This document shows, piece after piece, positions 29,672 through 44,000 of a stretch of 64,000 nt of DNA. The stretch spans positions 10,810,891-10,874,890 of the forward strand of contig CM067319.1 in NCBI GenBank assembly GCA_034231615.1, read 5' to 3'. Every line of letters starts with the position of its first letter. Position 1 is the stretch's first letter. A model generated the notes under the pieces. It did no database searches. It had not been told where the DNA came from and was given only the letters and a program-made list of their open reading frames with translations. Source of the DNA: Meghimatium bilineatum (lineage: Eukaryota > Mollusca > Gastropoda > Stylommatophora > Philomycidae). The position numbers and the translations under genes are program-made.

Positions 29672-31989
29672 GTAAGGAATACTGATACTGTATATATTGT
29701 CCGAAGAATTGAATGTGCAATCATTAATTTTCTCACCTTGCTTTCTATTTATTCATAGTTCAGCTCCCTATGAAGCAAAGACTCAACAAACCTCCCCAGC
29801 TTGTCCTGTCTGTACCTTTTTCTTCCAGTTTTTTTCATATCTTACCTGTCCATCTTCTGTCTTAACTCTTTCTTGTAAATGTATCTTATCTTTCTCATTT
29901 TCTTTCTCTGCAGATTCTAAAGTAATGCCATCCTGCAATGCTATTTACTGGTCTTTCTCATCTGCGTTTGTTCTCAAACTCCTGCAGATTAGCAGGATGT
30001 AGTCCAGAGAATGGAATGTCTCAAACTCCTGCAGATTAGCAGGATATAGTCCAGAGAATGGAATGTCTCAAACTCCTGCAGATTAGCAGGATGTAGTCCA
30101 GAGAATGGAATGTCTCAAACTCCTGCAGATTAGCAGGATGTAGTCCAGAGAATGGAATGTCTCAAACTCCTGCAGATTAGCAGGATGTAGTCCAGAGAAT
30201 GGAATGTCTCAAACTCCTGCAGATTAGCAGGATGTAGTCCAGAGAATGGAATGTCTCAAACTCCTGCAGATTAGCAGGATGTAGTCCAGAGAATGGAATG
30301 TCTCAAACTCCTGCAGATTAGCAGGATATAGTCCAGAGAATGGAATGTCTCAAACTCCTGCAGATTAGCAGGATATAGTCCAGAGAATGGAATGTCTCAA
30401 ACTCCTGCAGATTAGCAGGATGTAGTCCAGAGAATGGAATGCCTCAAACTCCTGCAGATTAGTAGGATATAGTCCAGAGAATGGAATGTCTCAAACTCCT
30501 GCAGATTAGCAGGATGTAGTCCAGAGAATGGAATGTCTCAAACTCCTGCAGATTAGCAGGATGTAGTCCAGAGAATGGAATGTCTCAAACTCCTGCAGAT
30601 TAGCAGGATGTAGTCCAGAGAATGGAATGTCTCAAACTCCTGCAGATTAGTAGGATATAGTCCAGAGAATGGAATGTCTCAAACTCCTGCAGATTAGCAG
30701 GATGTAGTCCAGAGAATGGAATGTCTCAAACTCCTGCAGATTAGCAGGATGTAGTCCAGAGAATGGAATGTCTCAAACTCCTGCAGATTAGCAGGATATA
30801 GTCCAGAGAATGGAATGTCTCAAACTCCTGCAGATTAGCAGGATATAGTCCAGAGAATGGAATGTCTCAAACTCCTGCAGATTAGCAGGATGTAGTCCAG
30901 AGAATGGAATGCCTCAAACTCCTGCAGATTAGTAGGATATAGTCCAGAGAATGGAATGTCTCAAACTCCTGCAGATTAGCAGGATGTAGTCCAGAGAATG
31001 GAATGTCTCAAACTCCTGCAGATTAGCAGGATGTAGTCCAGAGAATGGAATGTCTCAAACTCCTGCAGATTAGCAGGATGTAGTCCAGAGAATAGAAGGA
31101 GTTGTATCATGGTTTACAGTTTAGCTGTCACCTGTGTTTTGCCAAGGTCTGAGAGGGGAGCAAACAATAGCAACACTATATTCCATGCATGTTGTATGAG
31201 GTGACTAAGAAGGTTATGGGATAAAGTTGGCTGTCCCATTCCATATAGGGTCAGTGACCCATATAGGGTCAGTGACCCAAAGCCATGCTGTCAGATATGT
31301 CAGGCAGAAAGGCACAGATATCGCAACAGTGCTGTAAACCATGACACAATGCATTCCGTTCTCCGGACTACATCAGGAGTCTAATCTGCAGGAGTTTAAG
31401 AACGAACGCAGAAGAAGTTTAACTGTGATTTCTGTGCCATTCAGCCTCACACTTCCAACTTAAGCATGGCTTTTCAGCCTTACACTTCAACTTAAGCATT
31501 GCCTTACACTCACACTCCCAACTTGAGCATGGCTTATCAGCCTTACACTTCCAACTTAAGTATTGCCTTACACTCACACTCCCAACTTAAGCATGGCCTA
31601 TCAGTCACTTTGACCATCTATGAGATGGTGCAGACAACTATACCCTAAAACTTCCTTAATCGTCTCCCATGACATGTGGTAGGCAACAGTGTTGCTATTC
31701 TTTAATCCCCTCCCAGTTCCCAGCAACTTATGGACAGCTCGTTGTCTTCCATCAAATGTTCCCTCTAACAAGCATGAGTGCATGGCCTTGCATGTTACTA
31801 GAACGTACAGCTCATGAAATGTACCACCCGTGCACATAATGTACAAGCGAATAGCCTTTTTAAAATTTAGGTAGTAGAATCCTTCACATGGAAATAGTCA
31901 CTGCTCTGACATCTTCAGATTTGCTCATGAGATGAAAATGTGAGGGAACATTGCTTCCAGTCCTACCTATCTCCAAAGTCGTTTCATAA

Positions 31990-32063
<74 letters not shown>

Positions 32064-35000
32064 GGTGTCTGTTTAGTTTTATCCATGAGGTTCAAGTTGG
32101 TGATCTTATACAATTCTGCATTTTTCTACTTCTGTCTTATATTTTTCTGCAGTTTTCTACTTCTGCCTTATATTTTTCTGCAGTTTTCTACTTCTGCCTT
32201 ATATTTTTCTGCAGTTTTCTACTTCTGTCTTATATTTTTCTACTTCTGTCTTATATTTTTCTGCAGTTTTCTACTTCTGTCTTATATTTTTCTGCAGTTT
32301 TCTACTTCTGTCTTATATTTTTCTACTTCTGTCTTATATTTTTCTGCAGTTTTCTACTTCTGTCTTATATTTTTCTGCAGTTTTCTACTTCTGTCTTATA
32401 TTTTTCTACTTCTGTCTTATATTTTTCTGCATTTTTCTACTTCTGTCTTATATTTTTCTGCATTTTTCTACTTCTGTCTTATATTTTTCTGCAGTTTTCT
32501 ACTTCTGTCTTATATTTTTCTACTTCTGTCTTATATTTTTCTGCAGTTTTCTACTTCTGTCTTATATTTTTCTGCAGTTTTCTACTTCTGTCTTATATTT
32601 TTCTACTTCTGTCTTATATTTTTCTGCAGTTTTCTACTTCTGTCTTATATTTTTCTGCAGTTTTCTACTTCTGTCTTATATTTTTCTACTTCTGTCTTAT
32701 ATTTTTCTGCATTTTTCTACTTCTGTCTTATATTTTTCTGCATTTTTCTACTTCTGTCTTATATTTTTCTGCAGTTTTCTACTTCTGTCTTATATTTTTC
32801 TGCAGTTTTCTACTTCTGTCTTATATTTTTCTGCAGTTTTCTACTTCTGCCTTATATTTTTCTGCAGTTTTCTACTTCTGTCTTATATTTTTCTGCAGTT
32901 TTCTACTTCTGTCTTATATTTTTCTGCAGTTTTCTACTTCTGTCTTATATTTTTCTACTTCTGTCTTATATTTTTCTGCAGTTTTCTACTTCTGTCTTAT
33001 ATTTTTCTGCAGTTTTCTACTTCTGTCTTATATTTTTCTACTTCTGTCTTATATTTTTCTGCATTTTTCTACTTCTGTCTTATATTTTTCTGCATTTTTC
33101 TACTTCTGTCTTATATTTTTCTGCAGTTTTCTACTTCTGTCTTATATTTTTCTGCAGTTTTCTACTTCTGTCTTATATTTTTCTGCAGTTTTCTACTTCT
33201 GTCTTATATTTTTCTACTTCTGTCTTATATTTTTCTGCAGTTTTCTACTTCTGTCTTATATTTTTCTGCAGTTTTCTACTTCTGTCTTATATTTTTCTAC
33301 TTCTGTCTTATATTTTTCTGCAGTTTTCTACTTCTGTCTTATATTTTTCTGCAGTTTTCTACTTCTGTCTTATATTTTTCTACTTCTGTCTTATATTTTT
33401 CTGCATTTTTCTACTTCTGTCTTATATTTTTCTGCATTTTTCTACTTCTGTCTTATATTTTTCTGCAGTTTTCTACTTCTGTCTTATATTTTTCTGCAGT
33501 TTTCTACTTCTGTCTTATATTTTTCTGCAGTTTTCTACTTCTGCCTTATATTTTTCTGCAGTTTTCTACTTCTGTCTTATATTTTTCTGCAGTTTTCTAC
33601 TTCTGCCTTATATTTTTCTGCAGTTTTCTACTTCTGCCTTATATTTTTCTGCAGTTTTCTACTTCTGCCTTATATTTTTCTGCAGTTTTCTACTTCTGTC
33701 TTATATTTTTCTACTTCTGTCTTATATTTTTCTGCAGTTTTCTACTTCTGTCTTATATTTTTCTACTTCTGTCTTATATTTTTCTACTTCTGTCTTATAT
33801 TTTTCTACTTCTGTCTTATATTTTTCTACTTCTGTCTTATATTTTTCTACTTCTGTCTTATATTTTTCTACTTCTGTCTTATATTTTTCTGCAGTTTTCT
33901 ACTTCTGTCTTATATTTTTCTACTTCTGTCTTATATTTTTCTACTTCTGTCTTATATTTTTCTACTTCTGTCTTATATTTTTCTACTTCTGTCTTATATT
34001 TTTCTACTTCTGCCTTATATTTTTCTGCAGTTTTCTACTTCTGTCTTATATTTTTCTGCATTATTCTACTTCTGCCTTATATTTTTCTGCATTATTCTAC
34101 TTCTGCCTTATATTTTTCTGCAGTTTTCTACTTCTGCCTTATATTTTTCTGCAGTTTTCTACTTCTGTCTTATATTTTTCTACTTCTGTCTTATATTTTT
34201 CTGCAGTTTTCTACTTCTGTCTTATATTTTTCTACTTCTGTCTTATATTTTTCTACTTCTGTCTTATATTTTTCTACTTCTGTCTTATATTTTTCTACTT
34301 CTGTCTTATATTTTTCTACTTCTGCCTTATATTTTTCTGCAGTTTTCTACTTCTGTCTTATATTTTTCTGCATTATTCTACTTCTGTCTTATATTTTTCT
34401 GCATTATTCTACTTCTGTCTTATATTTTTCTGCAGTTTTCTACTTCTGCCTTATATTTTTCTGCAGTTTTCTACTTCTGTCTTATATTTTTCTACTTCTG
34501 TCTTATATTTTTCTGCAGTTTTCTACTTCTGTCTTATATTTTTCTGCAGTTTTCTACTTCTGTCTTATATTTTTCTGCAGTTTTCTACTTCTGTCTTATA
34601 TTTTTCTGCATTATTCTACTTCTGTCTTATATTTTTCTGCATTATTCTACTTCTGTCTTATATTTTTCTGCAGTTTTCTACTTCTGCCTTATATTTTTCT
34701 GCAGTTTTCTACTTCTGTCTTATATTTTTCTACTTCTGTCTTATATTTTTCTGCAGTTTTCTACTTCTGTCTTATATTTTTCTGCAGTTTTCTACTTCTG
34801 TCTTATATTTTTCTGCAGTTTTCTACTTCTGTCTTATATTTTTCTACTTCTGTCTTATATTTTTCTACTTCTGTCTTATATTTTTCTACTTCTGTCTTAT
34901 ATTTTTCTACTTCTGTCTTATATTTTTCTACTTCTGCCTTATATTTTTCTGCAGTTTTCTACTTCTGTCTTATATTTTTCTGCATTATTCTACTTCTGTC

Positions 35001-38000
35001 TTATATTTTTCTGCATTATTCTACTTCTGTCTTATATTTTTCTGCAGTTTTCTACTTCTGCCTTATATTTTTCTGCAGTTTTCTACTTCTGTCTTATATT
35101 TTTCTACTTCTGTCTTATATTTTTCTGCAGTTTTCTACTTCTGTCTTATATTTTTCTACTTCTGTCTTATATTTTTCTGCAGTTTTCTACTTCTGTCTTA
35201 TATTTTTCTGCAGTTTTCTACTTCTGTCTTATATTTTTCTACTTCTGTCTTATATTTTTCTGCATTTTTCTACTTCTGTCTTATATTTTTCTGCAGTTTT
35301 CTACTTCTGTCTTATATTTTTCACCATGTTTATGTAACTCAGAAGAAAACTGTGCTTTTGTCAGAAAGACTATGGGCTGTAAAGCGCTACCTGATCACAG
35401 CTAAAGGGCTTATTTCATCATCATCAACCATGTTTATGTGGGACACAATGACCCAAGAAGGTTAAAAGAATAGGGATGCTCTTACCTGTCATGCATGTCA
35501 TAAGAGGTGATAAAAGAGATTTTTGGGGTGGAGATGATTGTTCCATCTCATAGGTGGTCAAAGTAATCTAAATCCTTGCTGAAGTCGTGTCAGGCCAAAA
35601 TCGCTGATTTTGTAGCCAACCTGTAAACCCATGACGCAACACATTCTATTCTCTAGAATATTAGTCTGTAAAATGATCTATACATAATCATCCTTGTATA
35701 GATAATTTAGAATACATCCTTGTTAATGTACATGAATCGTCCTTGTTAATGTACATGAATCGTCCTTGTTAATGTACATGAATCATCCTTGTATAGATAA
35801 TTTATAATACATCCTTGTTAATGTACATGAATCATCCTTGTTAATGTACATGAATCATCCTTGTATAGATAATTTAGAATACATCCTTGTTAATGTACAG
35901 CAATATGAGGACTAATTAGAACACTCCAACACTGATTCAACATTTGAGTTGAAGATTGTTATGAAATAATAAGAAAAATGTTATGAATAATAAATAAAAT
36001 GTTATAAGTTATGCTGATGGTAGAGCCCTAGAATGTGTACATGTTTGTCAATCTTGCCCTGTTATGTCTGGAGGGGGAGTTTTACTTTCAACTACAAATT
36101 AGTGTTTCTCTGGCATCTTTTTGTATGTGGGTTTTTCTAAAGATTTTATGTCCTAAATGTTTGTTTCACCCATTGTGGATGTACAGTGCAATGGCACAAG
36201 CTGAAAAGTCTTCTACACCAGAGGGGACACGCATGCAGTTGTGTCTGTGGGTCTTACCAATGGCCCGCTAGGCACACCACCCATGCAACAGAAAACCTTA
36301 GTTGATAACATGCTGTTACATTGAAGCTCTCTTATGGAAACTTAGTAGCAAGTATCATCCATACAATATGCTTTTAATTTGTTGTTGCATTTTGTGTGTT
36401 TATAAAAAAAAAAAAGATATATGCATAGTTATGAGTATATGCATGCACCCTCTCTGGTTGGGGGGGGGGCAGAGATATTCTGTGCAGCACTGGGAAGGAG
36501 GAAACTCACTGCATTGTTTTCTAATGGCTGACATTTTAAGACCCATCAAAAAGACAGTGACTAAGGACATGATGAACCTTTTGCCTTGAACATTTGGTTG
36601 CATACCTGGAGCCATAGAGAAGTTCGGCATAACCAGTAGACAATTGGTGGCAGGGAATGAGCACAGTTAACAATATCTTGGCTAAAGAGGCTCAGGACAT
36701 TGCATAGGTAGAAACCTACTTTCCTGGTGTGATAGTTACTTTCTGGCCCGGGGTCCGTCAAAAATCCAGACTTCCCAGCACTATAATGCCATTACAACAA
36801 AAAGTATTTACAAATGAGAGTTGCCAAGAGAACATCCCACATATCTTGGAGTCATGCTTGATTGGCAGCTCACCCTCAAGAGGCACGTAGAAAATGTCAA
36901 AAATAAAGCACTGAAGTGGTTACAGCTGCTAAAAATTCTCACTGGCACATCTTGGGGATCAGACAAGGGTACCCTCAGGACTATATCTTTTTTACATATT
37001 TTCTCTTTTAGAATACAACAGTGCACTCTTGACAACATGTTCCAAGACAAATGTAGAATCTCTAGGCAGAGTGCAGAACAATGCCCTATGCCTTATTAGT
37101 GGATCAATGAGATCTACACTGAAGATTGCATGTGAAATACATACAAATATAAAACCCCTTGAGATACTGAGAGATATGGCTACTTATGAAAGAAGCAAAA
37201 GAATGAACAAAGATCACCCAAATAAACAACTTGTAGAAAACTGGCAACCAAACCACAGAATAAAACAATAGACAGTCGTTGGCCATGTCAATGAAATAAA
37301 AGACAAGAGTTTACCTTAAATGCTGATCACTTCATTTAGTATGTTTCTTCTTCTTCTTCAGCGTTCATTCTCAAACTCCTGATGGATCTCCCTTGTAGCA
37401 GGACACATTCTCAAACTCCTGATGGATCTCCCTTGTAGCAGGACACATTCTCAAACTCCTGATGGATCTCCCTTGTAGCAGGACACATTCTCAAACTCCT
37501 GATGGATCTCCCTTGTAGCAGGACACATTCTCAAACTCCTGATGGATCTCCCTTGTAGCAGGACACATTCTCAAACTCCTGATGGATCTCCCTTGTAGCA
37601 GGACACATTCTCAAACTCCTGATGGATCTCCCTTGTAGCAGGACAATGGTCCTACTAGATTTCCAGCAGGATGTAGTCCAGACAATGGAAATGCGTTGTG
37701 TCGCCGTTTAATTTGCGCCATTGGCCCGACACATCCGTCTACGACAGGATTTTAGTATGTTTGTTATCAGACATCTACGTCAAGGCGCATAACTGAATTT
37801 CAAAAGTGGATGTAATGATCATCATCATCATGTGATGGACGAGCAACAGTATGTGATGATTTCATGCATTTGAGGATCACAATTAAGTGTTTTAAAGGGG
37901 GGGGTGTTTGTTTATCCCCAGTTTTACTTGTTTCCCAATACTAAAAATCATGTTCTCTTTTGCTAAAGAGGAGGGGAGGGAGGGTGTTTAACACTGTGAC

Positions 38001-41000
38001 ACCTCTCTACTTACAGGGGTATAACTTCTTGCTGCACTCACCTGCTGTGTGTCTATTCTTTACTCCCCTGTTTGATCTTGGTAAAGACATTGCATGGACG
38101 ATGTCTGAAGTAATTATTGTATTGTTCTCTTCATATATCAGAGAGCCAACTGCTTGTGTGCTGCCAGAGCCTAATAGGGAACAAAGATTGTCAACTCTGT
38201 GCCTTGCCATGCATGTCATAAGAGGTGACTAAGGAGGGATTGGGATTAGCTGTCCCATCCTATAAATCAAAGTGACTCAAACGTCTTACTGAAGTTGGAT
38301 GTCTCTGACCGAAAAGTGCAGATATTATGACCACACTGTAAACCATGATAACACATTCTCTGGCTTCTATCCTGTTAATAGTTTGAGAATCATTGCAGAA
38401 TAAGAGGTCCAAACATTTTTTAAATAGATGTTTGCTGCTTTGTATTTTCAGTTTACACTTGAAACCAAACGAACAAGAATATCCTACTCAAGTTGACTTT
38501 TCAAGACGTCTTGTGTCATACCAAAACTGGCCAATGTCTGCTCCAATAAGACCAGATGCTCTGGCAGATGCTGGCTTTTTATATTTGGGTAAAGTCACCT
38601 GCTTCTGTAACTTGGGGATGGTGAGAAATTCTCTTTGTTAAATACAGGAATCAGGCTTCTTGCTAAGTGTGCGGAACTTTCAACTAAAAACCGGAGACTA
38701 TAATGGTTATATCAGTTTGTGAGAAATTCTTATGTCTTACACCATTTATATATCACTGTTTTACTCCCTCTGAGTAGAAGGCTTCTTCAATAGGCAATGC
38801 ACTAAGCTTAAAGTTGAAGTCTCCTGGGTATGAAAGAAAGCTCAGAGAAACCATCACACTGCTCATAGGAAGTAAGAGCAAGTTACTTGCAATTCCTTGA
38901 GATAGCAAACAAACATATAGCACTGTTAAAGTGAATGAGTATGGGAGCGGTACATCAAAATCAACAAGGCGATAACAGGTCATCATCTTTAGCTTATGTC
39001 ACTAACACTGATGCATTGGAAAGAACAGGCAATACCAAAGTATTTTCTATGCTTAGTCTGTGCAGACTCAGATGTCTGGGACATACTAGGAGGATAGAAC
39101 ATGGCAGAATACCAAAATACTTTATGGAGAATTACAGTCTGGGAAAAGATCTCCTCTACTTCGGTATAAAGACGTCTGCAAACGTGATATTCATAATGCA
39201 GACATTGATATGGAATCATGAGCACAGAATGCCATGGATGGGAAAGATCAGGAATGGCATAAAAACAAAGAAGAAAGTGATAGCAGATAGTTCAAGTGCT
39301 GCTTGTTTAAGGCAACACACAACAACACATGATTGTACAGGAGACCTGTGATTCCTTGTACATCCTGTGGAAGACTCTTTGTGGCTCAGATTTGTCTTGT
39401 GAATCACATCCTTCATTGCCATGGAGAGTAGATTATATTTCTTTAAACATAACAATAATACTATTTTTTGGGAAGATGGAAAGGTGTCTACTATCTTTAA
39501 CTCAAATAGTTCATCAGTGCTATTACATGATTTAGAAACATGACCACAAAATAGAACAACCAGAAAACTACAACTTTTCATAAACGGATGCCTGCGTAGA
39601 AGAAATATTTGAATATAAGACCTTCAATGAGGGGCCATTTAGGGACTAGTCAGATGGTCCCAACCCGTTTAACTTGATTAGCATTATTTTTCCAGGATAA
39701 TTAGCATTAAAATTCTTCCATTATTTTCACCCACATGGCAACCGAGGATGGACTTACTTACAAGTTCAGGGTGCGAAGAATAGGGTCACTGTCTTTTCTC
39801 CAGGCATGTCGTGGGATGTGACTAAGGAAAGTTGGAGGAATACGCTGACAACCTGTCATCTGTGAAAAAGTCGTCACTGCATGTCTTGCCTCATGCCTCG
39901 ATTTTTTTAATTTGTGTATTCTGTTAATTGGATGATGGAGAGACGCAGGCCAGCAAACATTACACCTTTGTCCTTTTGTTACAGACTCCTAGATGGTAGG
40001 GAATGCTAGGTGTGCCATTACTACAGATGGCTCACAGATCTGACAGAAGAATTATGAACTAGTTTTCCCAGAAGTGTGTGCTACACTCCTGACAGGATGT
40101 GATGATCCTGGGGTGCTGCCACATTTGAGTGTCTCCCTTCAGGGACTAGTAGGCTGTAATGCTATAGGCTTTTTAGAACTACTTGCTCACAGTTAAAGGG
40201 ATTATTACATCATTATCAAGACCACCAATGAGGAGCCATCTAGGGGCTAGTGAGATGGTCATCTAGGGACTAGGGAGATGGTCAAATAGCCCCCAACTCA
40301 CTTAACTTGATCAGTATTATTTTTCCATGGAAGTTAGCATTATAATTCACATTTTTTTTACTGTTCATTTTCAAACTCCCACCGAGTTTGGAAAGATGGA
40401 CTCAAGAACAAGCTCCTTAGACTAGGAATCAGAGGACACTTATATAACTGGATATGCAACTATATGGAAAAAAGAACAGCTAGAGTGCAAGTACAGGGAA
40501 AACGTAGCAGGAAGAGAATACTAGAACAAGGTGTCCCGCAAGGAGGTGTACTATCCCCTACACTCTTCTTAATTTACATAAATGATATTATGGAGGGCAT
40601 ACCAACTGGGGTACACTCTGCAATGTATGCAGATGACCTGGCCTTGTGGACAGGAGGGGTGACAATAGCAGTTGCAAAAAATAGAATGCAAGGGGCACTG
40701 CACAAACTAGAAAGCTGGACCAAGAAATGGTTGCTTACCATTAATGAAAAGAAAACCACACACACAATATTCACACTATCCAACAAGGTACAGAAAACAA
40801 CACTAAAAATAAACAATCACGTTCTCCCACTAGAGCAGAACCCAACATACCTCGGAATTACCCTTGACTCTAGAATGACATGGGCAAAACAGACAGAAAA
40901 AGCAGAGAAACGAGCCAGAAATAGAATGGCAATAATGAAAAAGTTAGCAGGCACAAACTGGGGAGCGGACAGCAAAATCTTGAAAAGGCTATACACAGGT

Positions 41001-44000
41001 AGAGTTAGGCCAGTACTAGAGTATGGCATCGCAGCCTGGGCCACAGCATCTAAAATGCAATTCAACAAAATAAACAAAACCCAGAATCAAGCTACACGTA
41101 TTATCACTGCATCTATGAAATCTACACCCATAAATACATTAGAAACAATAACAGGCCTTCAGTCAATGGAAGATAGAAGAGACATGAAAGTAGTTCAACA
41201 AGCAGAAAAATACAAGAGACTCCTGAATCATCCTATGCACCAAAGAATTAATGGCTATGGCAAAAGCAGGCTGGAGAGGAGCAACTTCTCAGCAAATGCA
41301 AAGAAACTGATACAAAAGGCACCAACTATAGGACAAGCGAAACCAAGGCCCATACAACCAGTCAGTATCATCTCCCCTTGGGCATATGGACTCCCACAAC
41401 TAAAAGAACAAATAGAAGGTATAGAAAAGAAAGGAACCCAGACAGAATTGGAGAGAAAGCGTATCACAGAACAACACATCGCAGTTAATTACCCACAAGA
41501 TGCATGGACTCATGCCTATACAGATGGCTCGGCCACAAACGCAATAGAGAATGGAGGTGGAGGAGTGACGCTCAGACTAAAATACGGGAAAGATGTTACT
41601 CTAGCCATAGCTACAGGCAAGCTCTCAACCAATTTTAAAGCAGAAATGGAAGCTCTCAAGAAAGCAGCAGAAACTATCTTACAACACAAAGAACAAGTGC
41701 ACAGGAATATTGTACTACTAACAGATGCACTCTCTGTCATAACAGCACTGAAGCTACACAAGAACACCGAACTGAATGAATTGAGGGCAGTGCTAGTTCA
41801 GTTGTACAATAATTTCCAAAGAGTAGTGATCCATTGGATACCGGCACACTGTAACATTGAAGGGAATGAAGTTGCAGATAGACTGGCCAAAGAAGGAGGG
41901 AAGTTACCTCAAGAAGACTATCTGGTCAGTTATGAAGAAGTGAAGACCATCATTAAAGGCAACTATAACAAAAAGTGGAAAGAAGACCACCCCAAATATA
42001 ATGCAGATGACGGGTATTACCAACTGTCCAGAAGAGACCAGGTTATCCTGCTGCGCCTCAGAACTGGTCACAACAAAATGAATCATTTGTACACCAAATT
42101 CAAAATAGGGACAACTGGGCTCTGCCATTGCAGCCTTGCAAATATGACAGCAGAACATATCCTACAAGAATGTCCCCAGTATGCAGACCTGAGAAACAAG
42201 ACATGGCCCACCCCAATCAGTGTTGAAGAGAAACTGTATGGCACAGTGGACACTTTAAAACAGACAGCAGCCTATATCATAGAATCCGAAGTCCCAACCT
42301 GACTGAGTAATGATCGCCGAAGAAGAAGAAACTCCCACCGGATCTCTCTTTTGGCAGGGTGGTCCTTGACTATTCATTTTCAAACTCCCACCGGATCTCT
42401 CTTGTGGCAGGATAGTCCACTAGATTTCCATCAGGATGTAGTCCAGAGAACAGAAATACATTGTCACCATTTTATTTGCACCAATGGCATGACACATTTG
42501 ACTTCATTGGTGGCAAGTAATACATATATGTATTTATCTCTTCGACTGAACGGTGGATGTCACTAGCAGGTCAGCTGTACTTCACAACCAGTTGCCCACA
42601 ATGCACATTGGCAACCAACCTCAAACCTAGCCATTGTCAAACTTGCTTGACCTTTTTGCTGTTGTTGCAGCCACAGAAGCCCACCTTTTCCAAGATTCTT
42701 AGCATTGTCATTGTTTTATTATGGTTAGTGCTCCAGTCCAGAAAACTGCCAGATCTGTAAATACTTGACAGCTAAGTAGTCTGCCCAAGCTAGCTATGTA
42801 GTGTGTACTAGCTATGTAGTGTATATTGTTTGTGTTTGTTTCTAATTTGTGGTTGTTTCTGGTCAAAGGACCCTACTTGGAAAAAGTCCTTGTTCCTTTG
42901 TGTTTTTAAAATTATCTCTCATTGGCATTACTTTACATTTGGTATTTTTGCTATTTTTTAATTAATCAGTGACAATAATGAATGATCACAGGTGCCATGG
43001 CCTGAACGTGTTTTGTTTTTTCCGTGACTAGGAACAGGCGATAAAGTTCAGTGCTTTTCATGTGGGACCATACTTTCCAACTTGCAGCCAGGTGATGATC
43101 CATGGGCTGAACATGCTAGACAAGCCTCCGATTGTCATTATGTTCTCTCTAGGAAGGGTTCTGAGTTTGTTTGGCAAGTTCATGAGAGTTTGATGCAGGA
43201 TGAAAACAGTATGGGGTGTTCAGCTTCATACGAAGATATGATTGCAGAGAGCAAAAATTCAGTTATTTGTCCAGAAGGACAGTCCACTTACAAGTCACCA
43301 GCGGTAAGTGAAGTGGTAAATTGTTGTGGTTTCTTTTCACACAGTTGATGTGTATTCTTGTTTGTTCTTAAACTCCTGCATGGTGTAGTCCAGACATCGA
43401 AGTATGTTGTGTTATAGTTTACAGCATGGATGCACTAAATGCACATTGTGGCAGGATACATCTAACTTTGGCATGGCGTGTGTATCACTTTGATCTATGG
43501 GATGGAACAGCCAACTTCGACCCTCAAACCTCCTTAGTCACCTCTAATGACAGGCTACAGTGTTGCTATTCTTCCTTCCCTTTCGTTTCTGACAACACAT
43601 GGGCGAGTTAACCAATGGTTCTTAAATTTTGATTAAAGAACTCCCATGTGTTCCCGGGGAGCAAATAATATCAACAGTTACTTGCCATGAGTGTCGACAG
43701 AGAGGACTAAGGAGGTTTATGGGGTGGAGTTTAGCTCATCCCATAGAGGGTCAAGTGACCCAGAGCCATGCTGAAGTTGAATGTGTCAGGCCAAGAGGCA
43801 CAGATAATGCAACCAAGCTGTAAACTGGGACACAGCGCAATCCATTCTTTATGCTACTTCCTGCTAATCTGCAGAACAAAAGCAGAAGATGAAGTCATGT
43901 TTGAAGAAAAAAATGACAGCAAAAAAGTTTCCAACATACCGTATGAAACAAGTTTACACTAAATCTATAACTTTACTAGGCTACACTTGATGATAGTGTG

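Larger units (their letters stand above)
40362..42500 (-). mobile_element. RepA copy split by a LINE
   Basis: The RepA tail side at 40,362-40,384 (TTCATTTTCAAACTCCCACC) continues after the LINE at 42,329 and on to CATTTTATTTGCACCAATGG. A ~60-bp duplication of its tail segment follows the LINE. Confidence 0.75.

Noticed and set aside
31940-35465. Two overlapping open frames of 1,154 and 1,126 codons
   Set aside because: They translate the 31/22-bp array; all three + frames are stop-free there because the unit lacks stops in each frame. Low-complexity Phe/Leu/Ser product, no gene.
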